From Oceanospirillales bacterium (GTDB lineage: Bacteria; Pseudomonadota; Gammaproteobacteria; Xanthomonadales; SZUA-36): a stretch of 39,443 bases of DNA. A model generated the notes under the pieces. The model had not been told where the DNA came from. It saw only the letters and a program-made list of their open reading frames with translations, and did no database searches. Positions 7,612-17,037 of the stretch are shown piece after piece. The DNA is taken from assembly GCA_003233115.1 (NCBI GenBank), contig QIKV01000111.1:1-39443 (forward strand), given 5' to 3'. Each line of letters opens with the position of its first letter. Position 1 is the first letter of the stretch. The translations under genes and the position numbers were made by a program.

Positions 7612-8899
7612 GTTTTTCCTCAAAACTATTTTTTTGACCGGCTTACTGTTTCCGCTAACCGGAATGACACAGGAAAATACTGTCAAGGCTGATGTCGGTA
7701 TCAGCATTCAAAAGAATCAGGGAATCTGGACGGGACAGCAAGTGACTGTGAATCTGGACCTGAAAACCTCTGGTATCAGTTTTTCAGACTCACATTTTGA
7801 TTTACCCGAAGTTCCGGGCGCATTTCTGATACGAACCGATACCACGACCATCAAATCTACCGAGAATATCGGCGGTGAAACCTGGCAGGTCATTCGCTAT
7901 CCATTGGCGCTTTACCCGGAAAAAGCAGGCCAGCTGGAAATCCCGCCCATTGCCGTACGTTTCAGTGCATCCGCGGGTATTGGCGAGAATGAGAGGGCCT
8001 TCGAATTCCAGACCAAAGTACTGCAATTGACCGTAAAATCCCCACCAGGAGTGCAACCGGGCGATCTGGTCATCACGACCACATCTTTTGAACTTGATCA
8101 CGACTGGCAACCGGTATCGGGGACTGCGTTTACAGGTGATGCACTGACCTTAACGGTCACCAGACGTGCCAAAAACATATCTGCAATGTTGCTGCCCCCG
8201 CTACCGGTCTACCGGGCCAAGGGTCTCGCCACCTATCCCCAAGCACCGCAGATCAACGACAAAACCAATCGCGGCGACCTGACTGGCGAACGTATCGACT
8301 CCATCATCTGGGTGATTGAAAAACCGGGCACCTACGACATTCCCGGTATCCGTTTCCAGTGGTGGGATCCAGACAAGCAGAAATTGAAACAACAAATTAT
8401 TCCCGGCCGAAGGCTGGATATCCTGCCATCACCAAGAGACAGCGGTGCCGCAGATAGCGGTGATCAACCTGAACTACCGGGCCAGGGTTACTGGTGGCCG
8501 CTGGTGGCCATATTCACGGCCTTTGTAGCTGTTTTCCTTTGGTTTCGTTTCGGATCCATGAGACCAGGGAAAACACCAGAACAAACCGTTGACACTGAGA
8601 AGTCTACCTTTGCCACGCTGCGAAAAGCATGCAAACGTAACCAGCCCGTACAGACCCATTCTGCCATGCATGCCTGGCTTGCAAGCTATTCACGAGCGCT
8701 TACATTAAGTGAATTTGCGCGGGCCTGTGACGATTTGCAATTGACCACTGAACTACAGTATCTGCAAGAAGCGCTGGTCTCTTCACCAGGCACCTGGTCA
8801 GGTGCTGAGCTACTCGGTGCCTTACAGCGTATCCGGCACAAGCTCAATGGTCAGAAAATAGTACAATCGAAAGTTCATCTGGCACCACTCAACCCATAA
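7604..8899 (+). CDS. batD: BatD-like protein
   Basis: This is a 431-residue protein of the BatD (oxygen tolerance) family, the last standard gene of the operon. It has a signal peptide (about residues 1-22), tandem beta-sandwich domains in the periplasm (about 25-280, including QGIWTGQQVTVNLDL, FDLPEVPGAFLIRTD and RYPLALYPEKAGQLEIPP), one membrane segment at about 296-314 (YWWPLVAIFTAFVAVFLWF) and a helical cytoplasmic tail. The ATG at 7604 is preferred over the TTG at 7589 because it begins directly with the signal peptide. It overlaps the TPR gene by eight bases, and the cytochrome gene starts 15 bases after its stop. Confidence 0.88.
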   Translation: MTKFFLKTIFLTGLLFPLTGMTQENTVKADVGISIQKNQGIWTGQQVTVNLDLKTSGISFSDSHFDLPEVPGAFLIRTDTTTIKSTENIGGETWQVIRYPLALYPEKAGQLEIPPIAVRFSASAGIGENERAFEFQTKVLQLTVKSPPGVQPGDLVITTTSFELDHDWQPVSGTAFTGDALTLTVTRRAKNISAMLLPPLPVYRAKGLATYPQAPQINDKTNRGDLTGERIDSIIWVIEKPGTYDIPGIRFQWWDPDKQKLKQQIIPGRRLDILPSPRDSGAADSGDQPELPGQGYWWPLVAIFTAFVAVFLWFRFGSMRPGKTPEQTVDTEKSTFATLRKACKRNQPVQTHSAMHAWLASYSRALTLSEFARACDDLQLTTELQYLQEALVSSPGTWSGAELLGALQRIRHKLNGQKIVQSKVHLAPLNP

Positions 8900-8914
8900 C
8901 GGAACCGATCTGAA

Positions 8915-11197
8915 ATGTTGCGAATATTCAACACAGCCTGTACCGCACTGCTCATTTCTTTGGCGGGCATATCCTTGGCAATCGCTGCAGAAAGTGAATT
9001 TACCGGCAGCCAAAGCTGTAGCAGTTGCCATGCTGAACAACAGCGCAGCTGGCAAGGCTCGGATCACGACCTGGCCATGCAGCATGCGCGCGAAGACACT
9101 GTGTTGGGTGACTTTAACAATGCGGAATTTTCGGCCAATGGCATCACCTCGCGGTTCTTTAAAAGAGACGGCAAGTTCTGGGTTAATACGGACGGGCCCG
9201 ATGGCAACATGCGGGACTTCGAAATCAAATACACCTTCGGCGTCAGACCCCTGCAACAGTACCTGATTGGGTTCCCTGGCGGCCGGGTTCAGGCATTGGG
9301 CATTGCATGGGATTCACGGCCTGCCAGTGCCGGCGGGCAGCGCTGGTTCCACTTATATCCTGACCAGACCATCAATGCCGGCGACGAACTGTACTGGACA
9401 GGCCCCCAGCAGAACTGGAATTACATGTGCTCGGATTGCCACTCGACCAACCTGGCCAAAGGCTACAACAGTGCAACAAATTCCTTCAATACAACCTGGT
9501 CCGATATCGATGTAGGCTGTGAGGCCTGCCACGGCCCCGGCAAGCAACACCTCAAATGGGCTGCACAAGATGACAAACTGAAGCAGGAAGACATCAGCAA
9601 GGGCCTGGCCTATCTGCTGCACGACCGAAAAAATGTTAGTTGGACCATGAACCCGAAAACAGGTATCGCAGAACGTAGCCCGGCCGCGACGGAAAATCGG
9701 GAAATCGGCGTGTGTGCGGCCTGTCATTCACGCCGCGGCCTGCTGAAACCCGGGATTGAATCCGACGGCTCATTCCTGAACCATTACCGGCCTGCATTGC
9801 TGAGCAGTGGTTTGTACTATGCAGACGGGCAGATCCTGGATGAAGTGTACGTCTGGGGCTCCTTCACACAGAGTAAGATGCAATCTGCCGGCGTTACCTG
9901 CAGTGATTGCCACGAGCCGCACAGCCTGAAATTGCGGGCAGAACAGGGACAGGTCTGTGCTCAGTGCCACTTGCCAGCAAAATTTGCCAGTACTGAGCAC
10001 CACAAACACACGACAGGATCAGCGGGGTCTAATTGCCTGGATTGCCACATGCCGGCAACCACCTACATGGTCGTTGACCCACGCCGTGACCACAGCCTGC
10101 GTATACCCCGGCCTGACCTGTCGTTGAAATATGCCACACCCAATGCCTGCAACCAGTGCCATACTGACAAGAGTACTGCGTGGGCAGCCACGGAATTTGC
10201 CAGGCTGTGGCCTGCAGCAGCAGATCCGTTCCAGGACTGGACAAAGGCATTTACACTGGCCAGATTCGGCGCACCGCAAGCAGAAATCGCACTGATCAAA
10301 ATTATCAGGGACCTGGACGTACCTGCCATCGCCCGTGCAACCGCCGTCTCAGAACTACAGCCATTCCTGAGTCCTTTATCCGGTGAAGTCCTGCAAAAAG
10401 TACTCGCTGACAGCAGTCAACTGGTCCGGTTTGCGGCGTTAGGGGTTCTGGAAGCATTGCCGCCTGAAAATCGCTACCGGTTTGCCTCAGCATTGTTGAG
10501 CGATCCCGTACTGCTGGTGCGAATAGAGGCAGCGAGAGTCTCCGCCCCGGCATTGCGCTCACAGCTAAGTTCAAAGGAGCGCAGAGTTTTGCAATCTGCC
10601 TTGCAGGAATATATAGATGCTCAAAACGAAAATGCGGAGCGGCCCGAGTCCCATTTGAATCTCGGCAATATGTACTCACAAAGCGGAGATCAGGTCAAAG
10701 CAGAAGCGGCCTATCGCCAGGCGACCAAACTGGATCCAAAATTCGGCCCTGCCTATACGAACCTGGCTGATTTGTATCGTACCCAGGGTTTGGATCAGTT
10801 TGCCAGTAAGGTCTTGAAGGATGGCATTGGCAAGCTACCTGAAGATGCAACCTTATATCACGCGCTGGGCCTGGTGCAGGCACGCACTCAACAGATGGAT
10901 GCGGCCCTCGTGTCTTTGCGCAAGGCCGCAGAATTGCAGCCTGAGGCTGCCCGCTACACCTATGTCTACGGCGTGGCACTCAATACGGCCGGCGATACTG
11001 CGGAAGCGTTGCGCGTACTTGACCAGGGTTTTGCCAGACACCCGCGCGACAAAGACATTATCTTTATGATCGCCAGTATCAAGCGGGACCAGGGACGCAA
11101 GGCTGAGGCCCTGGCGTGGGCACAGAAATTACTGGCGATTAATCCCGCAGACAAAAACGCGCTGCAATTCATTAAGATGCTTAATGCCGCAAAGTGA
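8915..11197 (+). CDS. Secreted octahaem cytochrome c with HEAT-like and TPR repeats
   Basis: The 760-residue product has a Sec signal peptide (about 1-25) and eight CxxCH haem-binding motifs starting at Cys 35, 172, 202, 267, 329, 348, 374 and 412. This head resembles the multihaem cytochromes near the c554 group, with blocks such as NCLDCHMPA, RRDHSLRIPRPDLS and TPNACNQCH. Residues about 445-555 look like HEAT repeats, and about 565-755 hold roughly five TPRs (for example SHLNLGNMYSQSGDQVKAE). The protein should be periplasmic, with an electron-transfer head and a protein-binding tail; no substrate can be named. It begins 15 bases after batD and ends just before a hairpin, so it reads as the last gene of the Bat operon. 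Confidence 0.92.
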   Translation: MLRIFNTACTALLISLAGISLAIAAESEFTGSQSCSSCHAEQQRSWQGSDHDLAMQHAREDTVLGDFNNAEFSANGITSRFFKRDGKFWVNTDGPDGNMRDFEIKYTFGVRPLQQYLIGFPGGRVQALGIAWDSRPASAGGQRWFHLYPDQTINAGDELYWTGPQQNWNYMCSDCHSTNLAKGYNSATNSFNTTWSDIDVGCEACHGPGKQHLKWAAQDDKLKQEDISKGLAYLLHDRKNVSWTMNPKTGIAERSPAATENREIGVCAACHSRRGLLKPGIESDGSFLNHYRPALLSSGLYYADGQILDEVYVWGSFTQSKMQSAGVTCSDCHEPHSLKLRAEQGQVCAQCHLPAKFASTEHHKHTTGSAGSNCLDCHMPATTYMVVDPRRDHSLRIPRPDLSLKYATPNACNQCHTDKSTAWAATEFARLWPAAADPFQDWTKAFTLARFGAPQAEIALIKIIRDLDVPAIARATAVSELQPFLSPLSGEVLQKVLADSSQLVRFAALGVLEALPPENRYRFASALLSDPVLLVRIEAARVSAPALRSQLSSKERRVLQSALQEYIDAQNENAERPESHLNLGNMYSQSGDQVKAEAAYRQATKLDPKFGPAYTNLADLYRTQGLDQFASKVLKDGIGKLPEDATLYHALGLVQARTQQMDAALVSLRKAAELQPEAARYTYVYGVALNTAGDTAEALRVLDQGFARHPRDKDIIFMIASIKRDQGRKAEALAWAQKLLAINPADKNALQFIKMLNAAK

Positions 11198-11218
11198 GAG
11201 GTGAATCACAAAAAGATG

Positions 11219-11245
11219 AACCGGCCGGGAGTTTCCGAGCCGGTT
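11219..11245 (-). terminator. Hairpin terminator between converging genes
   Basis: AACCGGC (11219-11225) pairs with GCCGGTT (11239-11245), and an inner CGG/CCG extends the stem. On the minus strand the stem is followed by CATCTTTTTG, so it mainly ends the DUF4136 lipoprotein transcript. It could also stop plus-strand readthrough from the cytochrome gene, although the T-run on that side is poor. Confidence 0.7.
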
Positions 11246-11254
11246 ACTTGAGGT

Positions 11255-11848
11255 TTACTGGCCGGCGCGGAACGGATAGCCGGCAAACATTTCCTGAATC
11301 CCTGCATAGATATTAGCCCGCATTTTTTCACGGGTATTTTTCTCATTGATCCGCCCGACCGCGACACCTTCCCATACCATGCGCTTGTTTGCCCGGTCAA
11401 CAATGTCGATGTTAACCGTACCTTCGGTATAGTTGCTGACATGCGTTTGCGTTCCATAACCGTACCCACCCCAAGTGCCATAGCCGTGGCGGTATCCATA
11501 GTAGCCGCCGGCCATGTAAGGATCAGATGTGGTCGTGACCTTGGTCTTTTGCTGCAAACGCCCTGATACGTTGATCATCAGGTCGGGGTTGTCAGACTGT
11601 TTATAACCCTTGCTTTCCATCTCCTTGCTGATGGCATCACGGAAAATGGCACCATAAATGCTGGAGTAGTTCGGATTCTCGATACCCATGGGGCTGAAGA
11701 ACCCATAGGTTTTATACTGGCTGAAATCAATCGTGTGGTCGTAATCACTTTCAATGGTGGGTTTTGAGGCGCAGCCAGCCAGCAATATTGCTGCACCTGC
11801 AAACAATATATATCGGGAAGCCTTTATGAACATTGAGTTGGTTTGCAT
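11255..11848 (-). CDS. DUF4136 domain lipoprotein
   Basis: This is a 197-residue lipoprotein. The signal peptide ends in the lipobox LAGC (about residues 22-25), so it is lipidated at that cysteine and held in the outer or inner membrane. The mature part has the DUF4136 pattern: DYDHTIDFSQYKTYGFF at the start, DAISKEMESKGYKQS in the middle and GTVNIDIVDRANKRMVWEG near the end. A Gly/Tyr-rich stretch (about 120-136) is typical of the family. The start at 11848 has AAGGA seven bases upstream; an internal ATG (MFIKASRY) is also possible. The family's function is unknown. It is a single-gene unit that converges on the cytochrome gene. Confidence 0.9.
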   Translation of the reverse strand: MQTNSMFIKASRYILFAGAAILLAGCASKPTIESDYDHTIDFSQYKTYGFFSPMGIENPNYSSIYGAIFRDAISKEMESKGYKQSDNPDLMINVSGRLQQKTKVTTTSDPYMAGGYYGYRHGYGTWGGYGYGTQTHVSNYTEGTVNIDIVDRANKRMVWEGVAVGRINEKNTREKMRANIYAGIQEMFAGYPFRAGQ

Positions 11849-12419
11849 GGTTCAATCCTTAATAGATGGTATTCAAAATTATTTAAAATGGCTGAGAACT
11901 ATATAACACAATTGGTTCACTGGTGATTGAAATCAAGACTTACAGGTTCTTATGGGTTAAGACCAGCGCTCTTCGCTATAAATTGCAGACCCGATGCTCT
12001 CTATTTTCATTGCCGTTCAATTCTGTGCGGATTTCTTTTGCATCCGGTACTTACTGTAATTGTCCATACCCTCGATGCGGGCCAATTCCTGCCGGTCCAG
12101 TTCCGCACGGCTTAAGGTTCGTTTGTGTGCGGGCAGCCATTGGTCGTCGTATTGGCGCTCATGACGCACCGGCCGGTTCCGCTTCAGCCGATGTGCTTTG
12201 GCAGGCTGAAAAGACAGCCACAACGATAAATACAACAATATGATGATTCAGGTTCAAAGTATTCCCTTGGGCGCCGGCGGCAAGGGCGTCATGATAGAGG
12301 TTTTAGTCCGACCTGTCCTGCCCGCTATCATCCAATCAGCCACATGGGTTAAATCCAATTCAGACACTGTTTTGTGTAGAATTGAGAAACCTGTCACGAC
12401 CTTCAAGAGAGACAAGCTC
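11849..12419. other. 571-bp intergenic region, no clear gene
   Basis: This stretch separates the divergently read DUF4136 and patatin genes. It starts AT-rich (11870-11920), as expected for promoters. The only coding candidate is a minus-strand frame at 12017-12238, described separately. Longer plus-strand frames here lack recognisable domains and have compositions like antisense translations. I could not assign a promoter with matching -35 and -10 boxes. Confidence 0.5.
12017..12238 (-). CDS. Possible small basic hypothetical protein
   Basis: This frame encodes 73 residues beginning at TTG (12238), with a short hydrophobic start (LYLSLWLSFQPAKA) and then a highly charged tail (RAELDRQELARIEGMDNYSK). 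The tail has a plausible helical, protein-like composition, and the head could be a signal peptide. No ATG and no good Shine-Dalgarno are present, and I recognise no family. It could be a small exported protein or chance coding. Confidence 0.25.
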   Translation of the reverse strand: MLYLSLWLSFQPAKAHRLKRNRPVRHERQYDDQWLPAHKRTLSRAELDRQELARIEGMDNYSKYRMQKKSAQN

Positions 12420-14675
12420 ATGCCTGGATCAGCACAGCTGCAGCTACTCGGCAGCATTTTACTCAGCGTGGCACTGTCAACGACCAGTGGCACCGCGTTT
12501 GCCGCAAGCAGTCAATGCCTCAGGAAAGCTGTCACTGACCGCCCAAAAATTGGCCTTGTGCTTGGTGGTGGCGGCGCACGGGGTTATGCACATATCGGTG
12601 TACTGAAGAAACTGGAAGAAATGCGCATTCCCTTTGACTACATCGCCGGCACCAGCATGGGCTCCATTATCGGCGGATTCCTTGCCATCGGAATGGAACC
12701 AGATGAACTCGAACAAGTCGTCAGAGAAGCCGACTGGGATGACCTGTTTAAAGACAAAACCGAGCGGGAAGATTTGCCAATCCGTCGCAAAGCCGATGAT
12801 GACCTCGGCTTGTTCGGGCCCAAACTTGGTATCGGCAAAGACAGCAGTTTGCTGCCAGAGGGTGTGGTTTCCGGTCAAAAAATCGTATTTATGTTCGAAT
12901 CCATCACATCCCAGCGCATGCACACCTCAGATTTTGACCAGCTCGCCATTCCTTACCGCGCCATCGCGACCGATATCGTAACTGGCAAAATGGTGGTCAT
13001 CGGTAGCGGTGAGCTCTCCATGGCCATGCGTGCCAGCATGTCGGTGCCGGCTGTATTTGACCCGGTTCGCCGCGGCAATGCCCTGCTCGTAGATGGAGGC
13101 CTGGTGCGAAATTTACCCGTAGATGTCGCCAGGGACATGGGTGCTGATGTGGTGATTGCCGTTGATGTGGGCTCCAAGCTGGCTGGCAAGGAAGAATTAA
13201 CCAACGCCCTGTCTATCGTGTACCAGATGAGTGGCCTGCTGACAGTGGCCAACACTACTGCCCAGATTAAGACATTGAGCGAGAATGACGTACTAATTGC
13301 TCCTGCAATCGGCAATACGATTGGTTCCGCTGATTTCAACAAGCTTGACCTGGCGATACCACTTGGCTATGCCGCTGCTGAAGCAATGCAGGATCAGTTA
13401 CAGAAATTCTCACTACCTGAAGCTGAATATCGCGCCTGGCGTCAACAGGTACAAAACTGTGTCAACGGACCCCCTCAAGTCAATTTTGTACAGTTGGATA
13501 ATCAATCGAGGTTTTCGGATGAAGTTATTCGAAAGTTAGTTACCATAAAGCCCGGCGAAACACTTGACCTGGCCCAACTCGATCACGATCTTCGACAGAT
13601 TTACGGGCTTGGATTTATACGCCAGGCCCGCTATAACTTTGTTGAGCAGGATGGCCAACAGGGTATTAAAATTACCGTACTGCAGGATGAACGTGGAGAA
13701 CAGTTTATTGAAACAGGCCTGGATCTGAGCTTCAGCGGACGAGGCTCGGTTTTCAATATCAGGGCAGGCTACCTGAACACCGGTCTGGATGACCGGGGTG
13801 CTGAACTACGGGCAGTGGTCCAGTTTGGCGAATCACCCGGGATATTCGCGGACTATTACAAACCGCTGGATGATGGCCTCAAGTACAGCTTCCGACCCAG
13901 CCTGGCCATATTCAGTCGGCCGCTGTTGGTGTTTGGTCAGGAAGGCGACGCACTGGCAAAAATTGAACTGGATGAAATTAGTGCTGCGATTACCTTGGGA
14001 CGTGAATTTAGCCGGCATGCTGGAATATTTGCAGGCTTTACCCGCTATGCGGGGAAGATGGATATCACCGTTGGCAATCCAGATCTGACACCTTTCAGTT
14101 TTGATGGCTCTGAAGTATTCCTGGAATTCCAGTTCGACCGCCTGGATGACCGCTACCTGCCAACACGTGGAATTTATTCCAGGTTCAAATACACCCGTTC
14201 AGTTGAAAGTCTGGGTGCTGACACCTCGTTTGACCAACTCGAATTCACCCTGTTTGGCAGCCATACCTTTGGGCTGCATAATTTTTCCTGGGGCGGCCAA
14301 TATAACACCAGCATGGATGGCGAAGTACCCATTTATGCCTGGTATTCGGGCGGTGGTTTTTTGAATATGTCTGGTTTTGAACCCAACTCCCTGGTGGCAC
14401 CAAACTTCGGCCAGGTACTGGTTGGCTATCGCTACCAGGTTGCCAAAAGCGGTTTTTTGCCGGGTTATGTCGGTATGACGCTGGAATACGGTAACGCCAC
14501 GCTAAAGCGCAGAGATATCTTTTCAGATGGAATCTTCAATGGCAGCCTCTACCTTGGCTATCGCTCACCGATAGGCCCCGTTTATCTGGGCATCGGTTGG
14601 AGCGAGCAACGCAACCCTATCTATTTCCTCCGCATTGGCTCGATATTCGGATCAAAGAATCTTGGGCGGCGGTAG
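12420..14675 (+). CDS. Type Vd patatin-like phospholipase autotransporter
   Basis: The 751-residue product has a signal peptide (about 1-29), a patatin lipase domain (about 43-350), one POTRA domain (about 360-440) and a C-terminal 16-strand-type outer-membrane barrel. The catalytic parts are all visible: oxyanion loop GGGGARG (49-55), nucleophile Ser79 in GTSMG, and Asp225 in VDGGLVRNLP. This is the layout of the PlpD/type Vd secretion family, in which the barrel moves the lipase to the cell surface. The ATG at 12420 is chosen because it places the signal peptide at the N-terminus; the frame is open back to 12240 but that part looks non-coding. The C-terminus (FGSKNLGRR) runs past the last strand rather than ending in Phe. 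It converges with pgk across a repeat cluster. Confidence 0.9.
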   Translation: MPGSAQLQLLGSILLSVALSTTSGTAFAASSQCLRKAVTDRPKIGLVLGGGGARGYAHIGVLKKLEEMRIPFDYIAGTSMGSIIGGFLAIGMEPDELEQVVREADWDDLFKDKTEREDLPIRRKADDDLGLFGPKLGIGKDSSLLPEGVVSGQKIVFMFESITSQRMHTSDFDQLAIPYRAIATDIVTGKMVVIGSGELSMAMRASMSVPAVFDPVRRGNALLVDGGLVRNLPVDVARDMGADVVIAVDVGSKLAGKEELTNALSIVYQMSGLLTVANTTAQIKTLSENDVLIAPAIGNTIGSADFNKLDLAIPLGYAAAEAMQDQLQKFSLPEAEYRAWRQQVQNCVNGPPQVNFVQLDNQSRFSDEVIRKLVTIKPGETLDLAQLDHDLRQIYGLGFIRQARYNFVEQDGQQGIKITVLQDERGEQFIETGLDLSFSGRGSVFNIRAGYLNTGLDDRGAELRAVVQFGESPGIFADYYKPLDDGLKYSFRPSLAIFSRPLLVFGQEGDALAKIELDEISAAITLGREFSRHAGIFAGFTRYAGKMDITVGNPDLTPFSFDGSEVFLEFQFDRLDDRYLPTRGIYSRFKYTRSVESLGADTSFDQLEFTLFGSHTFGLHNFSWGGQYNTSMDGEVPIYAWYSGGGFLNMSGFEPNSLVAPNFGQVLVGYRYQVAKSGFLPGYVGMTLEYGNATLKRRDIFSDGIFNGSLYLGYRSPIGPVYLGIGWSEQRNPIYFLRIGSIFGSKNLGRR

Positions 14676-14684
14676 CTGATCGGC

Positions 14685-14705
14685 GGACATAAATGTCCAC
14701 CCTAC
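14685..14705 (-). repeat. Dispersed palindromic repeat, inverted copy
   Basis: GGACATAAATGTCCACCCTAC is the reverse complement of the repeat core found again at 14723-14744 and 14764-14785. It begins 10 bases after the patatin stop codon. Together with the downstream copies it could form a large hairpin between the converging genes. Confidence 0.8.
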
Positions 14706-14718
14706 GGGAATGTTCGAG

Positions 14719-14800
14719 ATTGTAGGGTGGACATTTATGTCCACATATATTTATTTTCAATTGTAGGGTGGACATTTATGTCCACATATATTTATTTTCA
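14719..14800 (+). repeat. 41-bp perfect tandem repeat containing the palindromic core
   Basis: Bases 14719-14759 and 14760-14800 are identical. Each unit contains TAGGGTGGACATTTATGTCC plus an AT-rich tail (ATATATTTATTTTCA). The core GTGGACATTTATGTCCAC has 8-bp palindromic arms. The last three bases of the second unit (TCA, 14798-14800) are the pgk stop codon on the minus strand. With the inverted copy at 14685 this block probably works as the transcription barrier between patatin and pgk. It resembles REP sequences. Confidence 0.9.
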
Positions 14801-15976
14801 GCTGAGATAGCGGGCTTCGAGTGCGGCCACAGCAGGTAATGTCTTGCCTTCCACATATTCCAGGAATGCCCCACCGCCGGTTGAGATATAACTGACGCCA
14901 TCCACTACATTAAACTGGTCAATGGCGGCCAGCGTATCACCTCCACCAGCGATACTGAAGGCGCTGGATACGTCGATCGCATCAGCAATTGCGCGTGTGC
15001 CGGCAGCGAAATTATCAAACTCAAATACACCAACCGGACCGTTCCAGATCACCGTTCCGGTTCCCTGGATCATGGCTGCATAGTCCACCGCAGTCAGTGG
15101 ACCAATATCAAGAATCATTTCGTCAGGCTGAACCTCATCAACAGAACGCACAAAGGCTTCTGCTTCCTTTGAGAAGGTCGTTGCAACAACGACATCTTTT
15201 GGAATCGGTATTTCACCACCCCTTTTATGCGCCATGCGTATCAGGCGTTGAGCCGCATGGATCAAGTCTGGCTCATATAGTGACTGACCGACGTCAAAAC
15301 CACTGGCAGCAATAAAGGTATTGGCGATACCACCACCTACAATAAGCTCATCAACGCGGGACATCAACGACTCGAGCACTGTCAGCTTGGTAGAAACCTT
15401 AGAGCCGCCCACAATAGCCAGCAGCGGTCGCTCCGGTTCGGTCAGGACTGATTCAAGCTCATACAACTCACCACTTAACAGAGGTCCAGCACAGGCAACC
15501 GGTGCAAATCGAATAACACCTTCAGTGGAAGCCTGGGCACGGTGGGCGGTAGCAAATGCATCCATAACAAAAATATCGCACAAAGATGCCATACGACCGG
15601 CCAATGCATCATCGTTGTTTTTCTCGCCAGCATTGAAACGCACGTTTTCGCATAACACCACTTCACCGGGCTCAATATCAACTCCATCAAGCCAGTCCTT
15701 TTGCAGCCTTACCGGACATGCCAGCAACCCGGACAGGTGTTCGGCCACCGGTGCCAATGAGAATTCACTACAGTGACAGCCTTCGACAGGCCGGCCCAGG
15801 TGGGACAACAGGATCACGGCAGAACCCCGTGCCAGCGCCAAGCGGATAGTAGGTACCGCAGCCCGCAATCGCGCGTCTGAGGTCACCCTGCCCGCATCGA
15901 GCGGAACGTTGAAATCTTCCCGGATCATCACACGTTTACCAGCCAGATCCAGTTCATCCATACGCAGGAATGACAT
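14798..15976 (-). CDS. pgk: Phosphoglycerate kinase
   Basis: This enzyme makes ATP from 1,3-bisphosphoglycerate and ADP in glycolysis, or works in reverse for gluconeogenesis, in the cytoplasm. Its 392 residues match the family. The N-terminal substrate site [14 protein letters not shown] (about 14-27) and SHLGRP (about 58-63) are present, as are the hinge GGSKVSTK and the C-terminal nucleotide site [10 protein letters not shown] and [16 protein letters not shown] nine bases upstream supports the ATG at 15976. It is the last gene of the minus-strand run tkt-gap-pgk, 32 bases after gap. Its stop codon is the end of a 41-bp repeat unit. Confidence 0.98.
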   Translation of the reverse strand: MSFLRMDELDLAGKRVMIREDFNVPLDAGRVTSDARLRAAVPTIRLALARGSAVILLSHLGRPVEGCHCSEFSLAPVAEHLSGLLACPVRLQKDWLDGVDIEPGEVVLCENVRFNAGEKNNDDALAGRMASLCDIFVMDAFATAHRAQASTEGVIRFAPVACAGPLLSGELYELESVLTEPERPLLAIVGGSKVSTKLTVLESLMSRVDELIVGGGIANTFIAASGFDVGQSLYEPDLIHAAQRLIRMAHKRGGEIPIPKDVVVATTFSKEAEAFVRSVDEVQPDEMILDIGPLTAVDYAAMIQGTGTVIWNGPVGVFEFDNFAAGTRAIADAIDVSSAFSIAGGGDTLAAIDQFNVVDGVSYISTGGGAFLEYVEGKTLPAVAALEARYLS

Positions 15977-16008
15977 ATTCAGGGCCTCCAGTTCTTCCCG
16001 TAACTCCG

Positions 16009-17016
16009 TCAGGCGTTAACCAGGGCCAAGGTCGTATCAAGCATGCGATTGCTGAAGCCCCACTCATTGTCATACCAGCTTAGTACCTTCACCAGGGTGC
16101 CTTCCATAACCTTGGTCAGGCTGGCATCAAATATTGAAGAATGCGGGTTGTGGTTGAAGTCTACAGAAACCAATGGTGCTTCATTGTAGGCCATTACACC
16201 TTTCATCGCGCCCCTGGAGGCAGCTTCTACCGCCGCATTGACTTGCTCAACCGAAGTGGACCGACTGGCCGTAAAAGTAAGATCTACAACCGACACATTG
16301 ATGGTGGGAACACGCATGGAAAAACCGTCCAGCCTGCCGTTGAGCTCTGGCAGTACCAGGCCTACCGCTGCTGCGGCTCCTGTCTTGGTCGGAATCTGGC
16401 TCATGGTAGCCGACCGTGCCCGGCGCAGATCACTGTGAAAGACATCCGTCAGCACCTGGTCATTGGTATAGGCATGAATGGTAGTCATCAATCCATGTTC
16501 AATGCCAATTCTGTCATGCAATACTTTGGCCAGCGGTGCCAGGCAATTGGTCGTGCACGAAGCGTTGGAAATAATGTCGTCACTGGCTTGCAGTGAAGTA
16601 TGGTTAACACCGTAGACAATCGTGTTGTCCACATTCTGGCCGGGTGCCGAAATGATGACCTTCCTGGCGCCCGCAGTGAGATGTGCGCCGGCAGTTTCAC
16701 GGCTGCGGAAAAAACCGGTACACTCCATCACCACATCAACACCCAACTCCGCCCAGGGTAGCTTTGACGGATCGCGCTCGGCGAAGACTTTCACCCGGTC
16801 ACCATTAACCAGCAAATCGCCATCATCTACAGTGACCGTGCCGGGGAATGTTCCGTGCGCAGTATCATACTGGGTCAGGTGCGCGTTGGTGTTCGCATCA
16901 CCGAGGTCATTAATCGCGACGATGTTGATCTCGTCCGTACGACCCGACTCATACAGTGCCCGCATAATATTGCGGCCTATGCGCCCATACCCATTGATCG
17001 CTACCTTAACTGACAT
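16009..17016 (-). CDS. gap: Type I glyceraldehyde-3-phosphate dehydrogenase
   Basis: This enzyme oxidises glyceraldehyde-3-phosphate to 1,3-bisphosphoglycerate in the cytoplasm. It is 335 residues long, with the Rossmann motif NGYGRIGRN (8-16) and catalytic Cys154 in SNASCTTNC. The segment [20 protein letters not shown] is of the kind seen in GapB-like and alphaproteobacterial-type enzymes rather than E. coli GapA, which may affect cofactor preference; I infer NAD use from INDLGD but cannot be certain. AGGAGT seven bases before the ATG is a strong ribosome site. It follows tkt by 21 bases. Confidence 0.97.
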   Translation of the reverse strand: MSVKVAINGYGRIGRNIMRALYESGRTDEINIVAINDLGDANTNAHLTQYDTAHGTFPGTVTVDDGDLLVNGDRVKVFAERDPSKLPWAELGVDVVMECTGFFRSRETAGAHLTAGARKVIISAPGQNVDNTIVYGVNHTSLQASDDIISNASCTTNCLAPLAKVLHDRIGIEHGLMTTIHAYTNDQVLTDVFHSDLRRARSATMSQIPTKTGAAAAVGLVLPELNGRLDGFSMRVPTINVSVVDLTFTASRSTSVEQVNAAVEAASRGAMKGVMAYNEAPLVSVDFNHNPHSSIFDASLTKVMEGTLVKVLSWYDNEWGFSNRMLDTTLALVNA

Positions 17017-17037
17017 ATTTTATACTCCTGATAATCT

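Noticed and set aside
11923-12243. 106-residue plus-strand frame before the patatin gene
   Set aside because: It has no ribosome site, and its Cys/Pro/Arg-rich composition is unlike that of the neighbouring proteins. It lies opposite the slightly more plausible minus-strand frame.
12240-12419. Upstream extension of the patatin gene by 60 residues
   Set aside because: It would bury the clear signal peptide that begins at 12420 and has no family similarity.
14719-14800. Possible CRISPR array
   Set aside because: The two 41-bp units are adjacent without spacers and contain a REP-like palindrome; there are no cas genes in the window.
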